Shown: positions 1 to 8,414 of the stretch, piece after piece
Numbering within the stretch: position 1 is the first letter of the stretch
Layout of the letters: each line of letters opens with the position of its first letter
Assembly: GCF_027587375.1 (NCBI RefSeq)
Contig: NZ_JAMXIC010000002.1
Span: 62,001-126,000, forward strand
DNA: 64,000 nucleotides
Source: Arthrobacter sp. B2a2-09
GTDB lineage: Bacteria > Actinomycetota > Actinomycetes > Actinomycetales > Micrococcaceae
Direction of reading: 5' to 3'
Program-made: the position numbers and the translations under genes
Notes under the pieces: generated by a model
Told to the model about the DNA's origin: nothing
Databases searched by the model: none
The model's input: the letters and a program-made list of their open reading frames with translations, nothing else

Positions 1-2
1 GC

Positions 3-467
3 TTCGCTGGCGGTCTTGAACTCGCGGCCTGGTGTGACTTCCGCATCGCCGAGGCGCACTCGGAGTTCGGCGCACTAAACCGCCGCTGGGGTGTTCCGTT
101 CTTCGACGGGGGCACCCAGCGGCTGCCACGAATCGTCGGGCTGGGCAACGCCCTCTGGCTCATGGAATCCGGGATCCGCATCGATGCGAACCGTGCACGT
201 GAAATCGGATTCGTCCAAGAAACCGTCCCCACCGGCCAAGCGCTGAGCCGGGCCATTACCCTCGCCAAGCACATCGCAACCTACCCGCAGGAAAGCCTCC
301 GTGGAGACCGTCAGTTGGTCTTGGAATCGGGCGGCTACGGACTTGCCGAAGGCCTTCCGTTGGAGGACGAAGCGCGCCGGAAGTCACTGGCAAACGAGGA
401 CATGCTCGAACGCCTCACAGCTTTTGCCAGCGGAGAACGACCCGCACCACCCCGGCCAGAAGAATGA
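3..467 (+). CDS. Enoyl-CoA hydratase/isomerase (crotonase), 3' part
   Basis: The gene enters from outside the window, so the N-terminal half is missing; 154 residues are readable. The start carries the crotonase signature AGGLELAAWCDFRIA, the oxyanion/active-site strand of the family, followed by a GVPFFDGGTQRLPRIVG segment that corresponds to the region of the second catalytic acid in crotonases. The acid itself is not obvious here, so an isomerase or lyase activity is as possible as hydration. The C-terminus is rich in Pro and Arg and ends PAPPRPEE. The last 30 codons and about 130 bases after the stop recur, diverged, at 32522-32745. Confidence 0.85.
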   Translation, partial: FAGGLELAAWCDFRIAEAHSEFGALNRRWGVPFFDGGTQRLPRIVGLGNALWLMESGIRIDANRAREIGFVQETVPTGQALSRAITLAKHIATYPQESLRGDRQLVLESGGYGLAEGLPLEDEARRKSLANEDMLERLTAFASGERPAPPRPEE

Positions 468-1199
468 TTTTGCAGACTCCTAGTTTGAAGTCCGGCGCCG
501 GTCTTCGCGGCGGTCCAGGTCCGACGTCGGGCATCGGGTGTCCCGGTTGACGTGCGAGGTCAGGTGAATCTCAGCCTGGCCCAGGCCTGGTGACGGGACC
601 CGGGGCCGGATCGGTTTCAATACTAGGTTCTTCGTCTATGCAGCATGAGACATGAAACCGTGGGCCCACTGGTTCGGCCGGCCCTGGGCGGAGGTGGACT
701 GTGTCGTGCAGGATCTGCTCTGCTCGGTCGAGGATGGCGAGGCTGAGCCCTTCGGGACGGTCCCGGAATTCGGCCTGCGCCAGAATGGTGGCACCGGCCA
801 TCAAGGCTGGGAGGTATACGTCCTGTTCGCCTACAGCGAGGGCCTGGCCGATGGCGGGCACCGTTGTGTGGCTGGCGCCCGCTGCGGCGCGCACAAGAGC
901 GTTCAGCGGGTATACGGCACGGCACCCGGCTCGCTCCGACTTCGCTTCTTCCACGGTGTTCCTTTCCCGCCCGCCTGCCGGCAATGCTGTCCGCTGCGGG
1001 CGCAAGGCCCGGCCTCCGGACACGCTTGCCGGGACGGGTACGAACATCCATGGGGAGTGCATGCAGGGGACGTCAGGCTGCCCTTCGTCGGTCGGTCCCA
1101 GTGGCACCATGGGATCCGGCCGGTTTTGTGGTGTGTTCGCGGATTAGGCAATTCTCGTTGGGCCTGATGTCTTCCCCTGGGGTTCGAGCGCGCGGAAGC
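468..1199. other. Gap; duplicated tail and a possible decayed gene
   Basis: The first approximately 130 bases match 32615-32745 downstream of the crotonase remnant there, including the 3' end of the small minus-strand gene found at 32711-32851, of which only the tail survives here. On the minus strand an open frame at 571-1110 contains a helical, protein-like stretch (about 640-925, with segments TTVPAIGQALAVGEQ and VYLPALMAGATILAQ), but its N-terminal third looks non-coding and no start with a ribosome site is visible. I do not recognise the family; a decayed gene is the best reading. Confidence 0.4.
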
Positions 1200-1763
1200 T
1201 CAGGAAGCGGCTGAGGCAGCGGCCCAGTCGCGCAGGTGGTTCAAGTGGTCGGCTCCGCTCCGCGTGGCGGTGCCGTCCCGAGTCGCGTCGAGCAGCGCAC
1301 GCCGCAGGGCGATCTGGTCGACGGCGGGAGCAAATGTGTAGGTCTTGCTCCGCCCGTGGGCGGAGCTGATCACGAAGCCCCGCCCATGCAGCGCGGCCAG
1401 GTGCTGATAGATGCTGGACGGCGAGATACCCAGCGCTGCTGCAAAGGCGCCGACCGTGTCCAGCCCCTCCAGAAGGAGGGACAGGAGGTGGAGCTTGGCG
1501 GGGCTGAAAAGTAGGCTCGGGCCGAGAACGGGCGCGCCTCCTTCCTTTTCCCGATCGGAGCCGCGGCTATCCGGGACGGTTGCTCGGGTTGCTCCCCGCT
1601 GCGGCGCGACGGTGGCTTCGATCCTCTTGGAATGACCAGAGGATGTCCTCTTTGGGCTCTGTACTGCCGAGCCCTCCTGATGCCGTGAGTCCCGGAGCCG
1701 GGACGGCGCGATTGATCGGATCGGCCGGTCTTGCCGGCCCGGCTCCGGGACGCTTGGGCTCAT
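1200..1763 (-). CDS. Winged-helix DNA-binding protein (ArsR-like)
   Basis: A 187-residue protein whose first 75 residues are polar and low in structure, followed by a winged helix-turn-helix: LLFSPAKLHLLSLLLEG, then GAFAAALGISPSSIYQHLAAL (recognition helix SPSSIYQHLAAL) and a wing HGRSKTYTF. Its ATG overlaps the TGA of the ATPase gene (ATGA), so it is probably translationally coupled and co-transcribed with the sugar transporter. It may be a second regulator of the operon beside the LacI protein at 5296. The N-terminal extension is unusual for this family and the true start could lie further in. Confidence 0.6.
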   Translation of the reverse strand: MSPSVPEPGRQDRPIRSIAPSRLRDSRHQEGSAVQSPKRTSSGHSKRIEATVAPQRGATRATVPDSRGSDREKEGGAPVLGPSLLFSPAKLHLLSLLLEGLDTVGAFAAALGISPSSIYQHLAALHGRGFVISSAHGRSKTYTFAPAVDQIALRRALLDATRDGTATRSGADHLNHLRDWAAASAAS

Positions 1764-2602
1764 TTCTCGTTCAGAATCCTTTCGAGGTCCTCTGGTTCAG
1801 GTGCGTGTCCGTCGTGGGCCTGCTCAAAGGCGGAGATCTCGGCTTCGAGCTCGGCCATGGCCTCGCCCCCGGCCATGAGGTCGGTGATCTCCTCGCGGGT
1901 GCGCTCGCCCTTACGGAAGTCGGCGGCCAGTGCACCGTGGATGAGGACGGCGAAGTGGTCTCCGACTTTCATCGCGTGCGTGACGTTGTGGGTCACGAGA
2001 ATGACGGCAAGGCCTTGCTGGCGCGCCTGCATGATGATGCGCAGGACGTGGGTCGCCTCCTTGACGCCGAGCGCAGCGGTGGGTTCGTCAAGGATGAGTA
2101 GCTTTGCGCCGAAGTGCACGGCGCGGCCAATGGCAAGGGCCTGCCGCTCGCCGCCGGAGAGGCCGCCGACAAGGCGGTCCCCGTCGGTGATGCGGGTGAT
2201 GCCGAGGCTCCGCATCTCGCGCACGGCGACCTCGCCTGCGAACTTGCGGTCGAAGCGCTTGAAGGGTCCCCACCCCTTCTTGGGCTCGGCGCCGACGAAG
2301 AAGCATCGGCCGATGCTCATCAGGGGGAAGGTCCCGCCGAACTGGTGGACCGTGGCGATCCCGCGGTCGCTGGCGTCCCGGGGGCTCTTGAACACGACAC
2401 GCTCGCCCTCGACGTCCATGGTTCCCGAGGTCGGCTCGTGGAAGCCCGAGAGCACCTTGATCAGGGTGGACTTGCCGGCGCCGTTGTCTCCGAGCAGGCA
2501 GAGGACCTCACCGCGCTTGACCTCGAGGGAGATGTCGTTGAGAACCTGGGTTGAGCCGAACGACTTGCAGACGTCGGTCAGCTTCAGGAATGGGGCATTC
2601 AT
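1760..2602 (-). CDS. Sugar ABC transporter ATP-binding protein
   Basis: ATPase of a CUT2-type monosaccharide importer (ribose/fructose/xylose class). Of 280 residues, Walker A is GDNGAGKST at 38-46, the ABC signature LSGGERQ at 148-154, Walker B LLILDEPTAAL at 168-178, and the switch histidine is in VTHN near 205. It has one ATPase domain, unlike the approximately 500-residue double-domain RbsA/XylG, so it resembles the FrcA type, which works as a homodimer. The C-terminal 40 residues are acidic. It lies 4 bases downstream of the permease gene in the operon binding protein-permease-ATPase-winged helix. Confidence 0.9.
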   Translation of the reverse strand: MNAPFLKLTDVCKSFGSTQVLNDISLEVKRGEVLCLLGDNGAGKSTLIKVLSGFHEPTSGTMDVEGERVVFKSPRDASDRGIATVHQFGGTFPLMSIGRCFFVGAEPKKGWGPFKRFDRKFAGEVAVREMRSLGITRITDGDRLVGGLSGGERQALAIGRAVHFGAKLLILDEPTAALGVKEATHVLRIIMQARQQGLAVILVTHNVTHAMKVGDHFAVLIHGALAADFRKGERTREEITDLMAGGEAMAELEAEISAFEQAHDGHAPEPEDLERILNEK

Positions 2603-2606
2603 TTGG

Positions 2607-3665
2607 TCAGGCCTTCTTCTTCGGGGTGCCGGAGGACAGGGCCATCTTCCGGAAGGTGTTGTTCATGAGAACCGCAACGAGCAGCAGTATGCCGAGGATG
2701 AGTGCTGCCCAGTCGGAGTTCCAGCCGGTGTAGTAGATGCCCTGGCTGACGATCGCGAACGTGAGGGTTCCGAGTACTACGCCGACCACCGATCCGTAGC
2801 CGCCGGTAAGGAGCACGCCGCCGACAACGACGGCGATGATCGAGTTGAATACGAACGCCTGGCCGTTGGCGACCTGGGCGCCGTTGTAGAGGATCGTCTG
2901 GATCACGCCCACGAGCGACGCGCCCAGCGCCGAGCTCATGTAGAGCCCGATCTTGACTTTCTCGACGGGAATGCCTGTGGAGCGGGCGCTGATCGTGTCA
3001 CCTCCGACGGCGACGATCCAGTTCCCGCGGGGGGCGAAGTGAAGGAACCACCCGACCCCCAGGACGACGGCGATCCACCAGAAGATGGCGACCTCGAACT
3101 GGCCCGCGATGAGGGTGCCGAACAGGCCTTTTGCCCATTCATCGGGGTTGAGCGAGACGCTGGTGGTGCCGGTGATGACTCGGGAGAAGCCCAAGGTGAT
3201 GCCTGCGAGGCCGAAGTTCGTCGCCAAGGTGACGACGAAGGACGGCACGTTGGTCTTGGTGACGAGGAGCCCGTTGACAAACCCGATTGCGCCGCCGACG
3301 ACGAGGGCGGCGACGATGCCGACGATCGTAGGCAGGCCCCAATAGCCGGAGACGATCGCGGTGGTCATCGAGCTTGCGGCGATCACTGAGCCGACCGAGA
3401 GGTCAAGTTCGCCCGCGATCATGAGGAGGCCGACCGGGATGGCGACGATGCCGAGCTCGGCGGCGACATTGAGCCAGCTGGCCGAGCCGCCGCTGGAGAG
3501 GAATTGTGCTCCGCCGAAGATGGCAAAGAACACGAAGACCGCCAGCGTGCCGATGAGCGCACCGGCCTCGGGCCGACGGAGGAAGGACAAGGATACCGCA
3601 GGCGCTGTTCGCGCCTTGCGTTTGGCGGAGACCTCGGACGGGCCGTGGGTCATGTTAACTGCCAT
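2607..3665 (-). CDS. Sugar ABC transporter permease
   Basis: A 352-residue membrane protein of the RbsC/FrcC/XylH family that forms the channel of a CUT2 sugar importer, probably as a homodimer. After a cytoplasmic basic N-terminus come about nine hydrophobic segments; the conserved loop GELDLSVGSVIA (about 125-136 in the family) is present, as is the late GGYGSVVGVVLGTL motif. The start is ATG at 3665 with GAAGGTGG upstream; it ends 4 bases before the ATPase gene. The sugar cannot be read from the sequence. Confidence 0.9.
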   Translation of the reverse strand: MAVNMTHGPSEVSAKRKARTAPAVSLSFLRRPEAGALIGTLAVFVFFAIFGGAQFLSSGGSASWLNVAAELGIVAIPVGLLMIAGELDLSVGSVIAASSMTTAIVSGYWGLPTIVGIVAALVVGGAIGFVNGLLVTKTNVPSFVVTLATNFGLAGITLGFSRVITGTTSVSLNPDEWAKGLFGTLIAGQFEVAIFWWIAVVLGVGWFLHFAPRGNWIVAVGGDTISARSTGIPVEKVKIGLYMSSALGASLVGVIQTILYNGAQVANGQAFVFNSIIAVVVGGVLLTGGYGSVVGVVLGTLTFAIVSQGIYYTGWNSDWAALILGILLLVAVLMNNTFRKMALSSGTPKKKA

Positions 3666-3722
3666 GGTTGGATTACCACCTTCAATACGGGACGCGACGG
3701 CTTTGACGCGCCCGGGAGTCGG

Positions 3723-3754
3723 GAGCCGGGCCCTGTGGGTTCAGGGCCCGGCTC
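3723..3754 (-). terminator. Intra-operon hairpin after the binding-protein gene
   Basis: Perfect inverted repeat with 13-bp arms (GAGCCGGGCCCTG and its complement) around a 6-base loop, placed between the stop of the binding-protein gene and the start of the permease gene. No T-run follows. Such hairpins commonly protect or attenuate the message so that more binding protein than permease is made; this role is inferred. Confidence 0.75.
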
Positions 3755-3758
3755 GTCG

Positions 3759-4805
3759 TTAGCGGACGCCGGCCTGGTCGCCGGCGAGGACCTGGTTAAC
3801 GTTCTGCGAGTCGATAATCGCAGGGCCGGTCAGGATGGGACGTTGGGGGAGGTTGAGGCCATATGAAGCATAGGAGTTGGCCATGGACACCGAGAGGTAG
3901 CCCTGCATGTAAGGCTGCTGGTCGATCGCGAACAGGACGGTCCCGTTCTTGATGTTGTTCAGCGTCGCGGTGTCCATGTCGAAGGTCGCCGGCTTGACCT
4001 TCCCGGTCAGGTTCGCCTGCTGCACCGCGCTGACCGCGCTGCCGGCGTCAGAGGTGGCGATCGTGACGACCGAGTCGATGCTGGGATCCTTGAGCACCGC
4101 CGCCTTGATCGCTTGGGCGACGGCGGTCTGGTTGCCGAACTGGGAGGAGGGCAGCGGCAGCTCGGTTGAGGTTCCGCCGTTGGCCTTGATGCCGTCTGCA
4201 ATGCCGCGGCACCGGTCCTCGGTGTTCGTCGAACCAGGGAGGGTGTTAACGCATAGGGAGTGCTTGACGCTGTGCTGGCCGAGGTACTTGCCGCCGGCCG
4301 AGCCGGCGGTGTACTCCTCGCTGCCGACGTAGTTGATCGCGCCTGCCTTGTCTGCGGCCTGGAGGCCTCCGGCGTTGTAGATGATGAGCGGGATCTTCTG
4401 GTCCGTCACGTGCTTGAGGGCCGCATCTTCGGCGTCGGGCACCCAGTCCGGGGCGATGACCGCCGTCGCGCCCTGGCTCAGCGCCGATTCGATCAGCTTG
4501 GCCGCGTCGGGGCCGAGGTTATCGTAGTTTTGCGGGCCGAGGAATGTCACTGAGCCGCCCTGGGCCTGCACGACCTTGCCTGCGTCGTCGACGCCGCGCT
4601 TGACCTTTGACCAGAACGGGTCATCAGACTTGCCCCCGATGACGAAGATCTTGGCCTTGCCGTTTCCTCCCGCGGCCGCGCCGCTGTTCGAGCCGGACGC
4701 GTTACCGGACTGGGAGCACGCGCTCGTCGCCAGTACGGCGAGTACCGCTGCTGCGGCCATGACCCGGCGGTTCCTTGCCATTCGGGCGATTGACTTCATC
4801 GTCAT
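3759..4805 (-). CDS. Sugar ABC transporter substrate-binding lipoprotein
   Basis: 348 residues from ATG 4805, which has AAGGGA 8 bases upstream; an open frame runs 69 codons further but has no ribosome site or coding character. A signal peptide with lipobox ATSAC places the lipid anchor at Cys30, followed by a Gly/Ser/Asn-rich linker. The mature part is a periplasmic-binding-protein-like domain (Peripla_BP_4 type): start KIFVIGGKSDDPFW, then DNLGPDAAKLIESALSQGA and a hinge region ending PAIIDSQNVNQVL. It delivers the sugar to the permease and ATPase encoded downstream. First gene of the operon. Confidence 0.88.
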   Translation of the reverse strand: MTMKSIARMARNRRVMAAAAVLAVLATSACSQSGNASGSNSGAAAGGNGKAKIFVIGGKSDDPFWSKVKRGVDDAGKVVQAQGGSVTFLGPQNYDNLGPDAAKLIESALSQGATAVIAPDWVPDAEDAALKHVTDQKIPLIIYNAGGLQAADKAGAINYVGSEEYTAGSAGGKYLGQHSVKHSLCVNTLPGSTNTEDRCRGIADGIKANGGTSTELPLPSSQFGNQTAVAQAIKAAVLKDPSIDSVVTIATSDAGSAVSAVQQANLTGKVKPATFDMDTATLNNIKNGTVLFAIDQQPYMQGYLSVSMANSYASYGLNLPQRPILTGPAIIDSQNVNQVLAGDQAGVR

Positions 4806-5295
4806 CAGATATTCCCTTTCACAGAGCCGGACCGATTTATGGAGCGGTCCAAATCCAAGGCGTTCCAATGTGGCGCCCATCACACAATGGCGCATAGCTA
4901 TGGCCGATGTCAATACTTTGTTAGAACAATTTGGAGCGCTCTTACGATCAATCTCGATTGGACCGGGGGCGACGCTTGAAGGAGGCCTTGACAAACACGC
5001 GGCAGCCGCCAAGCTTTGGGGTGGGCGGCTCCCCAGTGCTTATCCGCCGCAGTGCGGAGGAGCGCCTTAGGGGCAGATGAACGCGATCTCTGCGCGTCTG
5101 GAGGCGAAATGGCCGGGATAGGTCCCGGCGGAGTGCTGTTGAGGCTGGAGCGCGCCGGCCATCAGCTAGGAGCGGGGGCCATATCTGAACCGAGCAGGCT
5201 TGAGACACGGGGACCCCCGAAAGCTATCCGCGCCCCCAAGACTCGCGAGAGTCGTCGACGACCTTAGGCGGCTCCAAGCGTCGAGCAGAGGTCAA
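4806..5295 (-). promoter_or_regulatory. Promoter region of sugar operon with LacI-type operator
   Basis: This 490-base non-coding stretch separates the operon from its regulator. At 4931-4944 is TTGGAGCGCTCTTA, close to the LacI-family palindrome GGAGCGCTCC with central CG (the known CebR operator of actinobacteria is TGGGAGCGCTCCCA). About 18 bases downstream of it on the minus strand is a -35-like TTGACA (4908-4913) with a weak CATTGT 18 bases further on. The LacI protein encoded at 5296-6324 is the obvious candidate to bind. Another inverted pair, GGACCG/CGGTCC, lies near 4830-4855. The part from about 5000 to 5295 shows nothing else. Confidence 0.5.
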
Positions 5296-6324
5296 TCAGC
5301 GGTGCATCACCCTGGGGCGCCCCGTGCTCGAACGGACGACGAGTGTTGGCTCGAGGACGATTTCCCGCCCCTGAACATCCGAGCCATCGCATCGGGCGAC
5401 GATCCGCTCGATGGCGGCACGGGCCATCTCGTGCGGCCGCTGGGCAACGCTGGTGAGGTCGAAGGCAGGATTGTGGGCGAGATGGCTGTCGTCCCACCCA
5501 ACGACCGAGATGCTGCCCGGGACGTCGATTCCTTCGCGGGCGAAGAGGCTCACGGCAGCTGCCGCCGTATCGTCGTTGAAAGCGACCACCGCCGTCGGCA
5601 ATTCGGCCACGGCAAGTAATTCTCCCGCCGCCCTGAGCCCGTCAAGGGAATCTTCCCCGCCGGAGACCACCATAGTTTCCCCGCTAAGTCCACGCCGTCC
5701 CATGGCCTTGATGTACGCCTCGCGGCGCGCGTTGGCGACGAGGCCACGACCGCCGTCCAAATGGGCGATGCGCCGATGCCCAAGATCGGCGAGATGGTTC
5801 ACCGCCAAGGCCATTCCGTGTTCGTCGGAGGTCCGGACGACATCGACGGACTCGTGATCGACACTCCAGCCCATTACTGTCATGGGAATGGTCCCGGCCA
5901 TGGCCGGATGCGCCACGGGCGGTCCGAGCATGATGAGACCGTCGAACCTGAAGTCGGCAAGTGAATCCAGCGCCTGTTGTTCGCCCCGTTCCGGGGTGAC
6001 GGCACTGAGGATGAGGTCGTATCCATGATCGGCAGCCGCCGCGTAGAGGCCTTCGAGGAGATCGAAGTGGAAGTGGCCGGCTCCGCCGAATGTCACGCCA
6101 ATCAGGCGAGACGTCGGGCTGGCCAAGGACCTGGCACGGCGGTCCGGCCTGTAGTTGAGCATTCGGGCGGCGGCCAGAACCCGGAGGCGAGTCATGGAGG
6201 TTGGGCCGGGCTCTTCCCGAATGACAAGGGAAGCCATCGCACGTGACACACCAGCCTGTTTGGCGACATCCTCGAGCGTCACACGTCGCACGGAAGTCCG
6301 ATTCTGCTTATCGTGCACTACCAT
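5296..6324 (-). CDS. LacI family transcriptional regulator
   Basis: 342 residues from ATG 6324. The frame is open 148 codons further upstream, but that extension is Arg/Pro-rich, runs through a gene remnant and is not coding. N-terminal helix-turn-helix VTLEDVAKQAGVSRAMASLV (about 18-37) with a hinge ending RRARSLASPTS, then a periplasmic-binding-protein-like sensor domain with LIGVTFGG, DLILSAVTPERGEQ and the C-terminal TSVAQRPHEMARAAIERI found in the family. It precedes the sugar transporter operon on the same strand and probably represses it in the absence of the sugar. Confidence 0.85.
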   Translation of the reverse strand: MVVHDKQNRTSVRRVTLEDVAKQAGVSRAMASLVIREEPGPTSMTRLRVLAAARMLNYRPDRRARSLASPTSRLIGVTFGGAGHFHFDLLEGLYAAAADHGYDLILSAVTPERGEQQALDSLADFRFDGLIMLGPPVAHPAMAGTIPMTVMGWSVDHESVDVVRTSDEHGMALAVNHLADLGHRRIAHLDGGRGLVANARREAYIKAMGRRGLSGETMVVSGGEDSLDGLRAAGELLAVAELPTAVVAFNDDTAAAAVSLFAREGIDVPGSISVVGWDDSHLAHNPAFDLTSVAQRPHEMARAAIERIVARCDGSDVQGREIVLEPTLVVRSSTGRPRVMHR

Positions 6325-6804
6325 CTCGAATCGGTTCCCATCGTCGGCTATGGCCGAAGCCTTCCGAGCTTTCCTGACTTGTACTGACGCTCCCGAGCGT
6401 ATCATCTGGTCATTCAGACGAAGCCGGAGATCGGTGCGATATCGTGCTGCCCCAGCAGGTCCAGTTGGAGTAGTCCCGGCGCGGTGAGTAGATGGGCAAA
6501 ACCCTCTCTGCAGGCGTCGGCGCCGTTCCTGCGGGAGCGGGTGAGCAGGTCGGGATTCCGGTCGGCGGCGACCACCTTGGCCGCGCCGAGGGCTTTGGCG
6601 AGCTGGACGGCGACTACCTGGGCTGGCTCGGCCGACCAGGGTGAATCTTCTATGGAAGTGCAGTGTGGAGAGGCCACGCGGGCGCCGAGGCGGCGGCGCG
6701 CACGAGCTGAGGCGCGGCGAAGTCTGGAAAACACGTGCCGATCGGTCAGGGGGTGCAACTCTCGGCACTCTGCGTCCTCACATAGTCCTCTGGGTAAGAA
6801 GAAA
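6325..6804. other. Non-coding scar upstream of lacI
   Basis: Apart from the quinone-oxidoreductase fragment listed separately, this stretch shows no coding region. It joins the promoter side of the lacI gene to the conserved element at 6805-6857 and looks like recombined DNA. Confidence 0.5.
6507..6622 (-). pseudogene. Fragment of quinone-oxidoreductase-like gene
   Basis: About 110 bases nearly identical to part of the complete gene at 33234-34172 (matching 33634-33745). In one frame it reads AVQLAKALGAAKVVAADRN, the glycine-rich nucleotide-binding helix and acidic strand end of a medium-chain dehydrogenase, then SRRNGADA; sequence on both sides is unrelated. It is therefore a stranded piece of a second copy, or the imprint of a rearrangement between this place and the 33-kb locus. 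Confidence 0.85.
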
Positions 6805-6857
6805 TACACGGAGGAATGTTGACAAGGTGACTCTCTGTACTAGAGGCTAGTCCAGTG
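6805..6857 (+). promoter_or_regulatory. Conserved promoter/operator element, copy 1
   Basis: 53 bases that match 22531-22583 in opposite orientation at 46 of 53 positions. It contains TTGACA at 6819-6824 reading toward the symporter operon and, downstream, the inverted repeat CTCTGTACTAGAG (6833-6845). The start codon of the following small ORF is 47 bases away, with a GGAGGAACAA ribosome site that is also shared with the other copy. Since the second copy precedes the FadR-like gntR gene at 22619, this is a good candidate for that regulator's binding site and for the promoter of the 6.9-10.4 kb operon. Confidence 0.7.
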
Positions 6858-6903
6858 ATATTGTAATCGACATCACATCAGATCCTTCCGTGGAGGAACA
6901 ACG

Positions 6904-7014
6904 ATGACCGGTCGCGTCATATCGATATTCGTTCCGGCGATGGCGTTCCTGTTCGGGGTATTTGATCGGCTTCCGGTCCCCGCAGGCCAAGCTGCCCGCC
7001 GGGGACCGTTGTGA
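6904..7014 (+). CDS. 36-residue hydrophobic peptide (leader ORF)
   Basis: ATG with a strong GGAGGAACAACG ribosome site opens a 36-codon frame: N-terminal MTGRVISIFVPAMAFLFGVF is one predicted membrane segment, followed by a basic tail. It stands between the conserved promoter element and the symporter gene, with an 80-base gap that holds a small CCGGGC/GCCCGG hairpin near 7050-7068. It could be a small partner of the transporter or a leader peptide that tunes its expression. I do not recognise a family. The ribosome site and spacing conserved with copy 2 support translation. Confidence 0.5.
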   Translation: MTGRVISIFVPAMAFLFGVFDRLPVPAGQAARRGPL

Positions 7015-7094
7015 TGATTTCTTCTTAGACGCCTGGCCAACCCAAATACCCCTACCGGGCACCACGCCCGGAACGTCAGACCAATGGAGTGATG

Positions 7095-8414
7095 ATGACT
7101 GTTCAACAAGTGACCCGGGAGCAGGCCGTACGGCGTGCGACCGTGGCCAGCGTGGTTGGAACAACAATTGAGTGGTACGACTTTTTCCTTTACGGAACGG
7201 CGGCTGCCTTGGTTTTTCCGCAGCTGTTCTTTCCGGGCCAATCCGCCTTTGCCGGCATTCTGGCGGCCTTCGGCACCCAGTTTGTCGGCTTCGTGGCACG
7301 TCCGGTCGGAGCTGCGATCTTCGGCCACTACGGTGACCGCATCGGCCGTAAGACCACGCTGATGGCAACCCTGTTCCTGATGGCCTTCGGCACCGTACTG
7401 ATCGGACTCCTTCCCACATATCAGAGCATCGGTGTCGCCGCTCCCATCCTGCTGGTGCTGCTGCGGATCATCCAGGGCATCGGCGTCGGCGGAGAATGGG
7501 GAGGATCCGTCCTGCTCAGCATGGAATGGGGAAACCAGAAGAGACGGGGCCTGTCCGCCAGTTGGCCGCAGATCGGCGTGCCGCTGGGCCTTGTTCTGTC
7601 CACGGGAGTTGTGCGTCTCACCTCGGCAGTCACGGGCACAGAAGGATTCGCCGCTTTTGGTTGGAGGATTCCCTTCATCCTGAGCATTCTGCTGATCGGC
7701 GTCGGCATGTTCGTGCGGCTGCGCGTCGTCGAGAGCCCGGAATTCGAGGCCGTCCGCCTGTCCAACAAGGTGATCAAGAACCCGGTACTGGAAGCCATCA
7801 GGCGCCAACCCAAGGCGATCCTGCTCTCGGCCCTGCTGCGCACCTCGGAGCAGGCCCCGTTCTACCTGTTCATCACCTTCGTGCTCACCTACGCCGTCAA
7901 GCATCTGAAATTGAACAGCAACTCCATCCTGGATGACACCCTCATCGCGGCAGCACTGGGACTGATCAGCATCCCCGTGTTCGGGCGGCTCTCGGACCGC
8001 TTCGGCCGCCGCCGGGTGTACGGGACCGGCATCGTCCTGACCGCACTGTTCGCTTTCCCCTACTTCGGGCTCCTCAACACCGGCAACGCACTCCTGGTCG
8101 GAATCGCCGTCGTCGTGAGCCTGCTCCTGCACGACATCCAGTACGGACCGCAGGCAGCACTGATTGCGGAGAGTTTCGATCCAGACATCCGCTACACGGG
8201 TGCGGGCATGGGCTACCAGCTCGCCAGCGTCGTTGCCGGCGGCCCGGCGCCCCTGATTGCCGCCGCCCTTCTGGAGCACTACGGGGATTCCACGGCAATC
8301 TCCATCTACATCATCATCTGCACCGTCATCAGCATGGCCGCCCTGATCCTGCTGCCCAAGGCCGCGCACGCCCTGGCCGCCACCGCCCGGAAAACCGTAG
8401 GAAACCCCGCATGA
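7095..8414 (+). CDS. MFS transporter, metabolite:H+ symporter (MHS) family
   Basis: A 12-helix symporter of the ShiA/ProP/KgtP type, importing an organic acid or similar solute with protons. Marks: VVGTTIEWYDFFLYG near the N-terminus, loop GHYGDRIGRKTTL between helices 2 and 3, RIIQGIGVGGEWGGSVLL, and the matching GRLSDRFGRRRVYG in the second half. ATG 7095 is chosen because GGAG ends 5 bases before it; GTG 7089 and ATG 7092 are in frame but too close. The stop overlaps the next start (ATGA). The downstream CoA-transferase and crotonase suggest a carboxylic acid that is activated to its CoA ester. Confidence 0.9.
   Translation: MTVQQVTREQAVRRATVASVVGTTIEWYDFFLYGTAAALVFPQLFFPGQSAFAGILAAFGTQFVGFVARPVGAAIFGHYGDRIGRKTTLMATLFLMAFGTVLIGLLPTYQSIGVAAPILLVLLRIIQGIGVGGEWGGSVLLSMEWGNQKRRGLSASWPQIGVPLGLVLSTGVVRLTSAVTGTEGFAAFGWRIPFILSILLIGVGMFVRLRVVESPEFEAVRLSNKVIKNPVLEAIRRQPKAILLSALLRTSEQAPFYLFITFVLTYAVKHLKLNSNSILDDTLIAAALGLISIPVFGRLSDRFGRRRVYGTGIVLTALFAFPYFGLLNTGNALLVGIAVVVSLLLHDIQYGPQAALIAESFDPDIRYTGAGMGYQLASVVAGGPAPLIAAALLEHYGDSTAISIYIIICTVISMAALILLPKAAHALAATARKTVGNPA

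Noticed and set aside
571..1110. Possible gene on the minus strand
   Set aside because: Part of it looks protein-like, but without a start, a recognised family or an intact N-terminus I kept it only as a possible remnant in the gap entry.
1731..3389. 552-codon open frame on the plus strand
   Set aside because: It is antisense to the sugar ABC transporter genes, which have full motifs; long antisense frames are expected at this GC content.
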